Positions 8,970-18,261 of a stretch of 64,000 nucleotides of DNA are shown in pieces. Position numbers and translations under genes: made by a program. Position 1 is the stretch's first letter. Every line of letters starts with the position of its first letter. The DNA is from an uncultured Muribaculaceae bacterium (lineage in GTDB: Bacteria; Bacteroidota; Bacteroidia; Bacteroidales; Muribaculaceae): contig CAJUKU010000004.1 in NCBI GenBank assembly GCA_910587425.1, forward strand, positions 124,001 through 188,000, read 5' to 3'. Below the pieces are notes generated by a model, which was given only the letters and a program-made list of their open reading frames with translations, was not told where the DNA came from and did not search any database.

Positions 8970-9004
8970 GGAGGTAGGCTGCGCTGCGCTCACGCCATAC
9001 CTCC
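8970..9004 (-). repeat. GGAGGTA palindrome, copy 3 (inverted)
   Basis: GGAGGTA (8970-8976) and TACCTCC (8998-9004), with the core in reverse orientation to copies 1 and 2. It closes the composite repeat, as the copy at 60078-60112 does. Confidence 0.8.
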
Positions 9005-9127
9005 GCCCCTACAAGCGCCGCCCCCACAACCCCTGCCACTGCAAACGCCGCCTCCACAACCCTATGCTGTCACTCTCCTTAATTAAATTTTTTCAGGGAA
9101 AAGTTACGGGGATTAGAGATTTTTATG

Positions 9128-9135
9128 TAATTTTG
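9128..9135 (+). promoter_or_regulatory. TAATTTTG -7 box of the second giant secreted protein operon
   Basis: TAATTTTG followed by GC, 18 nt before the ATG at 9154. This supports the ATG at 9154 over upstream in-frame codons. Confidence 0.65.
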
Positions 9136-9153
9136 CAACGATACAGGGAGAAA

Positions 9154-12100
9154 ATGTCAACTTTTAGTAAAATCATAGTTTTCATATCGTTGACTATGCT
9201 TGCGCTGACTTCATCGGCACAAGAAACCACCGTTGTGCTCGACCTTGACTCCCCAACTACCCTCGTCACCGGCTACAAGGAGGGATTTGAAGTCCCGTTA
9301 TCAATCACACAAGAGGTCTACAATGCCTGGCTAAAGGCGCCTTACAAATATGTAAACGCACCGATCACCGAGATGCCGCTCGCCAAGCTAAAGAGCGTAA
9401 CGGATTTCAGCAATAAAGGCGATGCCAATGTCGACACCGCCTCATCGCCGGTGGCACAGATAATAGACCCGAGCGGACTTGTAATAAACTTCAACTGGCG
9501 CAACTCCCGAAGCACAGTGACAATGGATTATAAAGAACAGGTCGGGCTAAACTTCAACACTTTTCCCTTTCCGATCTCGCGTTACTACGTGTTTGACACA
9601 AAGGAGTGGAAAGCCATACTGAAAACTCAGCCCAAAAAGCGTGCGATAACCTGGCGTTGCTACCATGATTTCACAATAATAGCACCTGCAGGCAACAAAA
9701 TTACACGCATATACATAGCCCCGCCATGTCACGGCAGCGATTACTCTAAATATGGCAAACCAAGCACAGCACTTACGGAAATAACATTTCACGCCACTCC
9801 CAAGCCCACGGCGATAACCGAGGATGAGCACCTGGAGATCGGAACAAAGCGACCCGTGCGCGAGAAAGACTGGGGCGAAGATCAAAAATATGCTGATTAT
9901 TACCAGGCTATAGAATGGACTCCCACTGAAGATGAGAAATATCGTGAGGTGTCAGTGCGCCAATACTGGTACAACGCCAATAAATTTCTTGTCAGCGGCT
10001 CAATCGTCGTCACCTACGAGCCTGACGAGGAGTATGTCGCACCCACGGAACCATCCACCGGGCTAAGTATCGGCTACACCAACAAGATCAGTGAGGAGCC
10101 GGGGGTGTTTCTCAACAGCACCCGCATAAGCTTCACACCCGACGAGCCTCTGCCGGAAGGCGCGGCGATCTACTTCACCACCGACGGCTCAGACCCCGCC
10201 GTAGAGACCAATCTCATGCGCACGAAAGTGACCGACCCCGCCACTTACGGCTCCATAATATCGTCGGAGAAGACCGTGCGCGCCATCGTGCAGGAGCCGG
10301 GCAAACTGCCGGGTAAGGAAACAACGCTCACACTCTGTCCGCTCGAAAAGACCAACTACGCTTATGTTGGTTACATCTACGGCAACGCCGAGGAGGGCAC
10401 GGTAGCCCATGTCACCGGCGTCGCACGCGTGGCGGCGATAGAGTGCGACGGCGATGTGACATATCTGACGCTTATAGACCCGCAGTCGCCCCCTCGCGCT
10501 ATAACGGTGAAAATCGACGGAGCGGAGCTGCCGGCGAGCTACACAACCGGTGCCCGATGCACTAACCTGACATTCGACATCACGCATCTGCCTGACGGGC
10601 GCCTCTGCGGCGATGCCACACCGTACATATCCTACTGGGATGCCGCCACAGCATCCGACCCGATAACCCTCCAGCCGAGAGAACTGGCTGTGACAGGCGA
10701 GCGGCAACTTGTGCGTTATGAGTTCCTGACCATCGATGCCGACGGCAGCTTCACTTCGCCCGCCGGGGAAAAGATGCGGATAGTGTCGACCATGGGCGGA
10801 CTCGATGCCGGAGAATGGTTCGAGGCGGAGCGTAACGCCATAGAGTGCGTCAGCGGCGGCATGGATGCCGACGGCGTGCGCACGATGTATCTCGTCAATA
10901 AGATACACTGCCCCGGCGTAGCGGAGGTGAGCGTCGACAAGCGGCAGATCACCGGCAACAGCGTGCGATTCTCCACGGAGACGGCAATGGTTGAGGTCAC
11001 GCGACAGACCGGCGGCACGGCTTTCTACGTGATGGGCTATGGTGACACCGCTCCATCGCTGCTCGGAGAGGATGAATACATACAGATGACGGCAAGCACC
11101 ACGCTCGGATTCTACACCCGGCTCAACGATATGCAGAAAAACCGCGTCATCACATTCACCAAGGTTGATGCCGCACAGGCTCCGGAGATTGCAGATTATG
11201 CAGCTGCGGCAGCCGAGGGGGCTGAGATCATAAGATGCACGGCGCCACTTACGGTCGTATGGCGCTCGGGCAAGTACATCCTTGCCGCCGACGATGCGGG
11301 TGAGATGCTTCTGCTCACCGCACCCGAAGATGCGGAGATAGAGCCGGGAATGCGTATCGTGGATTTCACTTCCAACACGCTGACGACGGAATCGGGACTC
11401 ACGGTAGCCGACATAACGGATTATGACGATCTGTTCGGACATCTCGAGGAGCCAGCGGAGGTTACTGCACCGGTAGAGCTCTTCCCGGAGGAGAAGACAT
11501 TTACCGATGCCGACGTCATGAAGGGCATATACACGATCTCAGACCTGCGCATACGTCCGGTGGCGGGGGGCGGCAAGGCTGTGAACACCACACCGCAGCT
11601 CATAATTGATGAGTCGATAGTGAGCTGCAGCGAGTATAACCCGAACTCGCTCTACCGCATAACCGCTACAGCAGTAAAACCATCCGGTAGCGACGGCTCA
11701 CTGCGCCTGCTGCTGCTCGGCATGGAGGAGGAGCCTCAGTGCGCGCAGCCGTCGATTGAGATAGGGAGCGACGACGGCACTTTCATCCGTGAAGCCATGG
11801 TGAATATCAGCGGCAATGATGGTGATGAGATACGCTACACGACCGACGGGTCGAACCCGCGGACATCAGCTACAGCGAAGCTCTACACCGCACCGTTCGA
11901 GATCAGCGCGACAACCACCGTGAGTGCCTACGCATCGCGTCGCGGCATGACTCCCGGAGCGGCAGCGACTGCCACATTCACTCGCCTCTCAGTAGAATCA
12001 AGCTCACTCGGAGCGGTGATGCTACAGACGTCGGCAGGAAAGATAGCGCATTTCACCGGCAGCGCCACCGTGCAGTGTGTAACCAAAAACTATATCATCG

Positions 12101-13434
12101 TGGGTGATGCCCGCACACGACTCGCCTTGCGCACCGACGGCAGCGGATTGCCTGCATACGCTCCCGGCGACATCATCGGCGGATTTGTCGTGGCTCCCGA
12201 TCCGGAGCTGTCTTACGGCAACAGCGTCAGCACCGCCGGATATGAAAGCACATTCACAGCCGCGACGGGCAATGCCGCTACCGCAGCCGCCACCGAGATC
12301 GAGGAGGCGCAACTCGCACGTCTGGCGGCATGGAGCCGGGTGAAATTCCTGACAACATTCGCGGAACTCCGTGTGAACCTCACGGAACTCGGCAGACCGG
12401 AGGGGTGGGTAGACACACCGGAGGAGGGGCATACCTACCGTGTTGAGGGCATCGTAGCTCCGGCAGCCGACGGCACCACAGAGCTATGGGCACTCGGCAT
12501 TGAGGATGTGACCGGCACACCCCCTGTCATCGGCGCCACCGACGGCTCGGCACTCTTCCACCCGACAACCATGGTGGAGATCACACATCCCGATCCGAAG
12601 GCGACAATCCACTACTCAACAGACGGCGGCACGACATGGAAACTATACGACGCACCGTTTGAGATCGACGCCACAACCACGGTCGAGGCATACGCCGAAG
12701 TGCCTGACAAAACGGTTGCCTACGCCACTCCGGCGACATTCACGCTGCGAGGCATAAGCTGCGGAGTGGCAGCCGACACTGAGGTCAATGCCGACGGAAG
12801 CGTCACCGTGAGCCTCTACCCAGCCCTGAACGATGCGGAGGGTAAGATTTACTACACATACGATCAGAAAACAGAGCTGCTCCCGACAGATGAGCTTATA
12901 TACACCGCGCCGTTTACACTGACGGCAACGGCGGCGGTGCGCGCCATTATGGTCGAGACCGAAAAAGTTGCCGGTCCGCTGTTTGTCCTGCCTGTGATCG
13001 TTAAACTGATAGAGGTGCCGGACAAACCTGTGCAACCTGACAAGCCGGAAAATCCTGACAAGCCGGAGACACCGGATGTTCCCGACACACCGGATCAGCC
13101 TGAGAATCCTAACAAGCCTACAGATCCGGACAAGCCTGATCAGCCGGAGACACCTGATAACCCCGAAAATCCTGAAACCCCGGACAATCCTGACCAACCG
13201 GAGAACCCCGGCGAGCCGGAACAGCCTGATGACCCGAGCGCCATAACAGCCCCGGGCAGCGACCGCGAGGAGCGGGCGGGCATTCCACGCGGCAGCAGGG
13301 TGTATGATCTCGCCGGACGTCTGCACATTGGAAACACACTCCGCAAAGGAGTCTACATAATAGTCACCCCACAGGGCAAGACCTACAAACTGCTGATAAG
13401 CGCGACAACGCCGATCGGCAGCTTGCAGGAATAA
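9154..13434 (+). CDS. Giant secreted protein with chitobiase-type beta domains, Pro-rich stalk and sorting tail
   Basis: 1426 residues from ATG 9154. The upstream in-frame Met at 9064 is rejected because the -7 box lies after it and the signal peptide MSTFSKIIVFISLTMLALTS starts here. Repeated beta segments show the chitobiase C-terminal pattern, for example IYFTTDGSDP, IRYTTDGSNPRT with LYTAPFEISATTTVSAYA, and IHYSTDGG with DAPFEIDATTTVEAYA. A long P-(D/E)-(K/Q/N)-P repeat tract (DNA about 13015-13240) precedes a tail RVYDLAGRLH...GVYIIVTPQG, a type IX-like sorting signal. It is a structural paralogue of the gene ending at 546. No enzyme domain is recognised; it is probably surface-anchored (inference). 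It forms an operon with the next gene, 29 nt away. Confidence 0.85.
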   Translation: MSTFSKIIVFISLTMLALTSSAQETTVVLDLDSPTTLVTGYKEGFEVPLSITQEVYNAWLKAPYKYVNAPITEMPLAKLKSVTDFSNKGDANVDTASSPVAQIIDPSGLVINFNWRNSRSTVTMDYKEQVGLNFNTFPFPISRYYVFDTKEWKAILKTQPKKRAITWRCYHDFTIIAPAGNKITRIYIAPPCHGSDYSKYGKPSTALTEITFHATPKPTAITEDEHLEIGTKRPVREKDWGEDQKYADYYQAIEWTPTEDEKYREVSVRQYWYNANKFLVSGSIVVTYEPDEEYVAPTEPSTGLSIGYTNKISEEPGVFLNSTRISFTPDEPLPEGAAIYFTTDGSDPAVETNLMRTKVTDPATYGSIISSEKTVRAIVQEPGKLPGKETTLTLCPLEKTNYAYVGYIYGNAEEGTVAHVTGVARVAAIECDGDVTYLTLIDPQSPPRAITVKIDGAELPASYTTGARCTNLTFDITHLPDGRLCGDATPYISYWDAATASDPITLQPRELAVTGERQLVRYEFLTIDADGSFTSPAGEKMRIVSTMGGLDAGEWFEAERNAIECVSGGMDADGVRTMYLVNKIHCPGVAEVSVDKRQITGNSVRFSTETAMVEVTRQTGGTAFYVMGYGDTAPSLLGEDEYIQMTASTTLGFYTRLNDMQKNRVITFTKVDAAQAPEIADYAAAAAEGAEIIRCTAPLTVVWRSGKYILAADDAGEMLLLTAPEDAEIEPGMRIVDFTSNTLTTESGLTVADITDYDDLFGHLEEPAEVTAPVELFPEEKTFTDADVMKGIYTISDLRIRPVAGGGKAVNTTPQLIIDESIVSCSEYNPNSLYRITATAVKPSGSDGSLRLLLLGMEEEPQCAQPSIEIGSDDGTFIREAMVNISGNDGDEIRYTTDGSNPRTSATAKLYTAPFEISATTTVSAYASRRGMTPGAAATATFTRLSVESSSLGAVMLQTSAGKIAHFTGSATVQCVTKNYIIVGDARTRLALRTDGSGLPAYAPGDIIGGFVVAPDPELSYGNSVSTAGYESTFTAATGNAATAAATEIEEAQLARLAAWSRVKFLTTFAELRVNLTELGRPEGWVDTPEEGHTYRVEGIVAPAADGTTELWALGIEDVTGTPPVIGATDGSALFHPTTMVEITHPDPKATIHYSTDGGTTWKLYDAPFEIDATTTVEAYAEVPDKTVAYATPATFTLRGISCGVAADTEVNADGSVTVSLYPALNDAEGKIYYTYDQKTELLPTDELIYTAPFTLTATAAVRAIMVETEKVAGPLFVLPVIVKLIEVPDKPVQPDKPENPDKPETPDVPDTPDQPENPNKPTDPDKPDQPETPDNPENPETPDNPDQPENPGEPEQPDDPSAITAPGSDREERAGIPRGSRVYDLAGRLHIGNTLRKGVYIIVTPQGKTYKLLISATTPIGSLQE

Positions 13435-13463
13435 ACGAATAAACCGATTAAAGAGATAAAATT

Positions 13464-16400
13464 ATGTTGCGATTCAACCCCTTCACTTCACACACCGTGA
13501 AAGCCATGCTTCTTCTTACGGGCATGGGGTTGGCGTCGTGCACCGACACCATAGAACCGGAACCGGGTATAGAACCCACAGGAGATTCGGATGTCTTCGG
13601 ATTCGAGTGGGTATTATCACCGGCGGGAGGTTCACGATCTGCTGAAGCCACCACAATGCCGGAAGATGACGACCGCATACGCCAGGCGATAGCCATGGAG
13701 GGCGACGCCGATGAGCCGCGCTTCCTATACCTCTCCGTGACCGACCGCAACGAGCCTGAGCGTCTTGCGGCTGAGCGCGCCATAAAGGCTTCCGCCGGGA
13801 GGAGCTCACGCGGCACAGAAGTGACGAGCGACAATTACCATATATATTATCGCAGCGTGGGTGTGACCGGAATCTGCTTCAACAACGACTGGGAGGAGAA
13901 CGACGACCATGTGTATTACCTCAACAACGAAAGGGTGACACGCGGCTTCGCCGACGAGACATCAGCCGACAAATATCTGTGGCGTCCGCAACTCAACTAC
14001 TATTGGTCGGGCATATCCACACAGCGTATCCGTTTCTTCACCTACGCCCCCTACTCGGCGGAGACCGTGGTGTTCAATACCGACAAGGTGCGCGAGGGGG
14101 AGGCTGCCGAATTCGAGTTCTCGACAGAAACGGATGTGCTCAAACAGGTGGATCTGAGCGGCGATGCGATAACCTGTCCAGGCAACATGTACCGGACGGT
14201 GCCTCTACAGATGCACCACCTGCTGTCGCAGATACAATTCTCCATCGGTGACCCTATGCTCGCCGGCACAATCCACAAGATCACCATCAAGGGGGTGAAA
14301 GGGAAGGGCACATTCCGCTTCAACGGCAACACAAACGTACTTTCCGACCGAAACGACAATCCCGCATCGGTGCGATCCTATTCCCCCGGTGAATGGACTG
14401 ACCAACACGACCCCATGGAGTTCGTACTTGAGGATGAGATACCTCTCCCCGGCGACATGCGCGATCCTTCGGAAAAAGGCGATCTGGAGCATTTTGACGA
14501 TGGGTGCACGCTCGGTCCGTGGTACAGCGACTCGAATTTTGACGAGAACGGCAATCCGAAACCGATAACATCCGGAAAATGGAACTTCTTCTTCATCCCA
14601 CAGAAGCTTACGGACGATGTGGTGGTGGAGATCGAGATGACACTTGAGGGCACCTCCGTGCCGCTCGTATACCGTGCGAAACTCAACAGCTCGACAGGAA
14701 CCGTCAACGGTCAGGGCGCGATGACCGAGTGGAAGCAGGGACACAAGTACAACTATATGATCAGCACGGATGTACTGGTACAGTATTACCTGTATTTCAA
14801 CGGCACGGACTATGCCAAATACTTCCGCAACCGCGATGAGGTCGCACAGGGTCAGACTCCCCTTCCCTGGGACTCGCTGTACTTCAAGCCCTCCTACCCG
14901 GCGGCGCAGGTCGACGGTTTTGTGGAGAGCTTCGCCATATTCACTCAGGGACACAGCGAGGATGGCTCACTAATACAGCAGCGCGAGAACCTGCCGTGGC
15001 ATCCGGTGTATGTGGAACGTCTTGCCGACGGCACATTCCGTGAACTGGACACCAAGCCCGACTGGGTGACATTCACCGAGGGAGCCGATATGAAAGGGCA
15101 TCTGTTTGTGGAGCGCCAGCCGGGATTCCACAACAATTCGCGCCACATAAAGATGCGCAATGCTACTCCTGTAGGCACTAAAGAGGCACCCTACGACCTC
15201 GCCATGGCTTCGGGCGTTATGACCACCGCCAATACATATATAATAAATGCTCCCGGATGGTATTCATTCCCGCTTGTCTACGGCAATGCGATAACCGACG
15301 GAGTGGCTAACCCCGCGAGCTGGAGTGTAGACGCGGCACCGCAGCCCACGTCATTGCCCGCCGCCGGCTACGACATGAGCCTCATGATGCCGACGCTTCA
15401 GGATCACCGCGGACTGCCGATAACCGGACCATATATACCCGCGCAATACCGTGGTGGGATAAAGGTGCTGTGGCAGAACGGATATAATCTCGTGGATCCT
15501 GATTCGCTCTCGATCGAGAATGACCGCGTGAGGTTCTATGTGTCACCGCTGACTATCGGACAGGGCAACTGCGTGATCTCGCTCACCGATCCCGACGGCA
15601 CAAGCGCATGGGCATGGCATCTGTGGTTTACCGATTACAACCCGTACATGCCTGATGCTGTCACAGCCGCTACCAACGACAAGGGGGAGTTTTTCGACTT
15701 CATGAACGTGAATCTCGGATGGCACTACCCCGAACCGGATGTGGATGATGATCTTGACCGCGAGGTGTACGTCAGCGCACGCCAGCACCGGCATACATCC
15801 GAAGACAAAGGCAATCTAAACCAACCAGTCAATGACAACAAGAGCCAGTTCTACACCAAGACACTCACTGCATATAAGGATAAGGATGAAAACGGAGCTG
15901 ACATAGTAGTGCGCCCGTTCCTGCGCATCAGGCAGGAGGGCTACGAGGCTACGCGCAGCGGTGTGGCGCCGTTCTGGCAGTGGGGACGCCCGATGCCATC
16001 GGCTATCATGCCGCACACACGGTTTGACCAAAACATACCACACTCGCAGTTCAACAAGGCGTATGCACGGCGCATATTCAATATCCAGAGCCGCACTGTG
16101 GAGATAAAGACACAGAACAACCGCAGGATAACCCACTATCCGGAGCCTACGGCTGTGGCTAAGAAGGTTGACCCGATGCAGGAATTCAACGAGGGTCTGC
16201 AACACCCGGAATACCTCTATTTCTGGACTCTCTACGACTTCAAGGATTATGAAGACTCGACAGGACCATGGAACTCGGCTGCCATAGGTCTATGCTGGTG
16301 GGGCAACAAGGAGTCAGATCCGACGAAGGGTGCCCCGAGCAAATCTGACCGCGCAGGAGAGGGGGGCAATGTCATGTACTGGAACCTATGGAGCATGACC

Positions 16401-16859
16401 AACGACGGCAGAGCATCGAGCATGGCTTCGGAGGGCGACAATGTTGTAAAGACCATCTACGACCCATCGCCCGCCGGATTCACAGTGCCGCCTCACAGGG
16501 CATACAAGGGCTTCTCAAGCAAGGATATGTACGACTGCGATCCCTACGACAGTCATCCGGAGGACGGCTTCGGCTACCACTTCCGCGTTGCTGGTGGGGT
16601 GCTGTTCTTCCCTGCTATGGGTTGGCTGGTCGAGAACTATCCGTGGACAGAGCTGTCATATGGACTCACTGAATGGCCTTACAGGAATTTCGGCGGCGAG
16701 CTCATGATGCACTCCGCATCGGCGATGCCTTACACCGGCGGAGGCAAAGGGAGTGTCTGTGGATCGTACCATATACAGTATTCCGAAGGGATCGTGGTCA
16801 ACTACACGAGCTCAGCGATCTGGGGTCAGCCCATACGCTGCATCCGCGAGAAAAGATAG
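13464..16859 (+). CDS. Fimbrillin-like surface lipoprotein
   Basis: 1131 residues. The lipoprotein signal has lipobox LASC (MLLLTGMGLASCTDT), so the protein is likely acylated and exported to the outer membrane. The N-terminal half has the fimbrillin/Mfa-like pattern (MHHLLSQIQFSIGD and TIHKITIKGVKGKGTFRFNG). The C-terminal part carries KTIYDPSPAGFTVPPHRAY followed by a W/G-rich region ending PIRCIREK, typical of large Bacteroidales fimbrillin-family proteins. No sugar-cleaving motif is seen. Translation is probably coupled to the upstream giant secreted protein, suggesting the pair form a surface structure (inference). The exact subfamily is uncertain. Confidence 0.75.
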   Translation: MLRFNPFTSHTVKAMLLLTGMGLASCTDTIEPEPGIEPTGDSDVFGFEWVLSPAGGSRSAEATTMPEDDDRIRQAIAMEGDADEPRFLYLSVTDRNEPERLAAERAIKASAGRSSRGTEVTSDNYHIYYRSVGVTGICFNNDWEENDDHVYYLNNERVTRGFADETSADKYLWRPQLNYYWSGISTQRIRFFTYAPYSAETVVFNTDKVREGEAAEFEFSTETDVLKQVDLSGDAITCPGNMYRTVPLQMHHLLSQIQFSIGDPMLAGTIHKITIKGVKGKGTFRFNGNTNVLSDRNDNPASVRSYSPGEWTDQHDPMEFVLEDEIPLPGDMRDPSEKGDLEHFDDGCTLGPWYSDSNFDENGNPKPITSGKWNFFFIPQKLTDDVVVEIEMTLEGTSVPLVYRAKLNSSTGTVNGQGAMTEWKQGHKYNYMISTDVLVQYYLYFNGTDYAKYFRNRDEVAQGQTPLPWDSLYFKPSYPAAQVDGFVESFAIFTQGHSEDGSLIQQRENLPWHPVYVERLADGTFRELDTKPDWVTFTEGADMKGHLFVERQPGFHNNSRHIKMRNATPVGTKEAPYDLAMASGVMTTANTYIINAPGWYSFPLVYGNAITDGVANPASWSVDAAPQPTSLPAAGYDMSLMMPTLQDHRGLPITGPYIPAQYRGGIKVLWQNGYNLVDPDSLSIENDRVRFYVSPLTIGQGNCVISLTDPDGTSAWAWHLWFTDYNPYMPDAVTAATNDKGEFFDFMNVNLGWHYPEPDVDDDLDREVYVSARQHRHTSEDKGNLNQPVNDNKSQFYTKTLTAYKDKDENGADIVVRPFLRIRQEGYEATRSGVAPFWQWGRPMPSAIMPHTRFDQNIPHSQFNKAYARRIFNIQSRTVEIKTQNNRRITHYPEPTAVAKKVDPMQEFNEGLQHPEYLYFWTLYDFKDYEDSTGPWNSAAIGLCWWGNKESDPTKGAPSKSDRAGEGGNVMYWNLWSMTNDGRASSMASEGDNVVKTIYDPSPAGFTVPPHRAYKGFSSKDMYDCDPYDSHPEDGFGYHFRVAGGVLFFPAMGWLVENYPWTELSYGLTEWPYRNFGGELMMHSASAMPYTGGGKGSVCGSYHIQYSEGIVVNYTSSAIWGQPIRCIREKR

Positions 16860-16909
16860 CGCTCCGGTTTTTTAGGCATTGCCATGCTGTGCGTTGTCAA
16901 CATTTGTGC

Positions 16910-16917
16910 TAATTTTG
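16910..16917 (+). promoter_or_regulatory. TAATTTTG -7 box of the two-component operon
   Basis: TAATTTTG followed by GC, only 6 nt before the ATG at 16924. The transcript would have a very short or absent leader. Confidence 0.6.
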
Positions 16918-16923
16918 CACATA

Positions 16924-18261
16924 ATGAAACTGAAACGCCACATAGTCGCCATTGACGACAATGCCGGAGTGCGCACCGCACTCGAGATACTGCTTGCGCA
17001 ACGATTTGCCACGGTCATCACTCTCCCCCACCCCGACAAGCTCCGGCAGAGCGTTGCCGGGAATGGCATACCGGATGCCATACTGCTCGACATGAACTAC
17101 CGTAGCCGCACCAACGACGGCAACGAGGGATTGTACTGGCTGGGGGAGATACGCAAGGAGCTGCCTGAAGTGCCGGTGGTGCTAATGACGGCATTCGCCG
17201 ATATCGACCTCGCTGTGCGCGGCATAAAGGATGGCGCCTCGGATTTCATCGTAAAGCCGTGGGACAACGACCGGCTTATAGCCACGCTTGAGTCTGTAAC
17301 GTCTAAAAACAACCATGGCAAGGAGAGTAAGACCACGTCAGCCGCTCTTATGGACTGGGGTGTATCGGAATCGATGTCGCGTCTGCGCGAGCTTGTGGAG
17401 AAAATAGCGCCGACGGATGCCAACGTGTTCATCACCGGCGAGAACGGCACGGGAAAGGAGGTACTGGCACGCGAGATCCACAGGCTTTCGCGCCGGAGCA
17501 ATGCGGGATTTCTCACCGTAGATCTCGGCTCTCTCCCCGCCACGCTTTTCGAGAGCGAACTGTTCGGTCACCGGAAAGGCTCATTTACCGGCGCTACAGC
17601 CGACCGTAAAGGAAAATTCGCCGATGCTTCGGGCGGTACACTGTTTCTCGATGAGATCGGCAATCTCGCGCCGGAACTACAGCCCAAGATGCTCACCGCG
17701 CTGCAGACCCGCAGCGTCGTGCCAGTAGGAGCCTCGCGTCCTGAACCTATCGATGTGCGGCTCATATCAGCTACCAATGCTGATGTCGACGCGATGGTAA
17801 CATCCGGTAAATTCCGCGAGGATCTGATGTACCGTATAGATACCATACGCCTCCACATACCCGCATTGCGCGAGCGCCCGGAAGACATTCCACGCCTCGC
17901 CGCGAGATTTACTGATGAATATAGTGCCACGTACGGCAAGCCCGGACTGACACTTGCCGACGATGCCATTGACCTCCTCAGCCGTTACCCTTGGTATGGA
18001 AACGTGCGGCAACTGCGTCATGCTGTCGAGAAAGCGGTAATACTTTCTGATAATTCCCGCCTTACAGCCGCCGACTTCCGGCTCTCAGCGCCAAAGACAC
18101 CTCCGACGGCACAGACGGCAGCATCAACGCTTGAGGATATGGAGCGTGCCATGATCGTCGAGGCGATCGCAGCCTGCAACGGCAACCTCAGCTCGGCGGC
18201 GCTAAGACTTGGAATCACACGACAGACGCTGTACAACAAAATGAAGCGTTACGCCTTATGA
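16924..18261 (+). CDS. NtrC-type sigma-54-dependent response regulator
   Basis: 445 residues from ATG 16924, next to a -7 box; earlier in-frame codons lie upstream of it. The receiver domain (1-120) has acidic DD at 11-12, phospho-acceptor D56 (AILLDMN), MTA and K111 (KPW). The AAA+ domain has Walker A GENGTGKE (172-179), a GSFTGA loop in place of GAFTGA, and Walker B GGTLFLDEIG. A C-terminal Fis-type helix-turn-helix (AALRLGITRQTLYNKMKRY) completes an NtrC-like activator of RpoN promoters. The stop overlaps the kinase start (ATGA). The target regulon cannot be told from this window. Confidence 0.93.
   Translation: MKLKRHIVAIDDNAGVRTALEILLAQRFATVITLPHPDKLRQSVAGNGIPDAILLDMNYRSRTNDGNEGLYWLGEIRKELPEVPVVLMTAFADIDLAVRGIKDGASDFIVKPWDNDRLIATLESVTSKNNHGKESKTTSAALMDWGVSESMSRLRELVEKIAPTDANVFITGENGTGKEVLAREIHRLSRRSNAGFLTVDLGSLPATLFESELFGHRKGSFTGATADRKGKFADASGGTLFLDEIGNLAPELQPKMLTALQTRSVVPVGASRPEPIDVRLISATNADVDAMVTSGKFREDLMYRIDTIRLHIPALRERPEDIPRLAARFTDEYSATYGKPGLTLADDAIDLLSRYPWYGNVRQLRHAVEKAVILSDNSRLTAADFRLSAPKTPPTAQTAASTLEDMERAMIVEAIAACNGNLSSAALRLGITRQTLYNKMKRYAL

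Larger units (their letters stand above)
8350..8971. repeat. Module A, second copy of the 0.62-kb direct repeat
   Basis: Near-identical to 6949-7575. It begins with the REP-like palindrome at 8349-8402 and ends at GCAGGTTGATCGG. It continues into an inverted GGAGGTA palindrome (8970-9004) that the first copy lacks, so 8585-9004 is itself flanked by inverted palindromes. Confidence 0.9.

Noticed and set aside
6948..9010. CRISPR array in the repeat island
   Set aside because: Repeats are few, of varied length and unevenly spaced palindromes, not regular direct repeats with unique spacers; no cas gene is present.
7021..9057. Several open frames of 90-150 residues on both strands in the first repeat island
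   Set aside because: They are made of palindromes and repeated words, occur with near-identical sequence in both module A copies, and have no RBS or codon-like composition.
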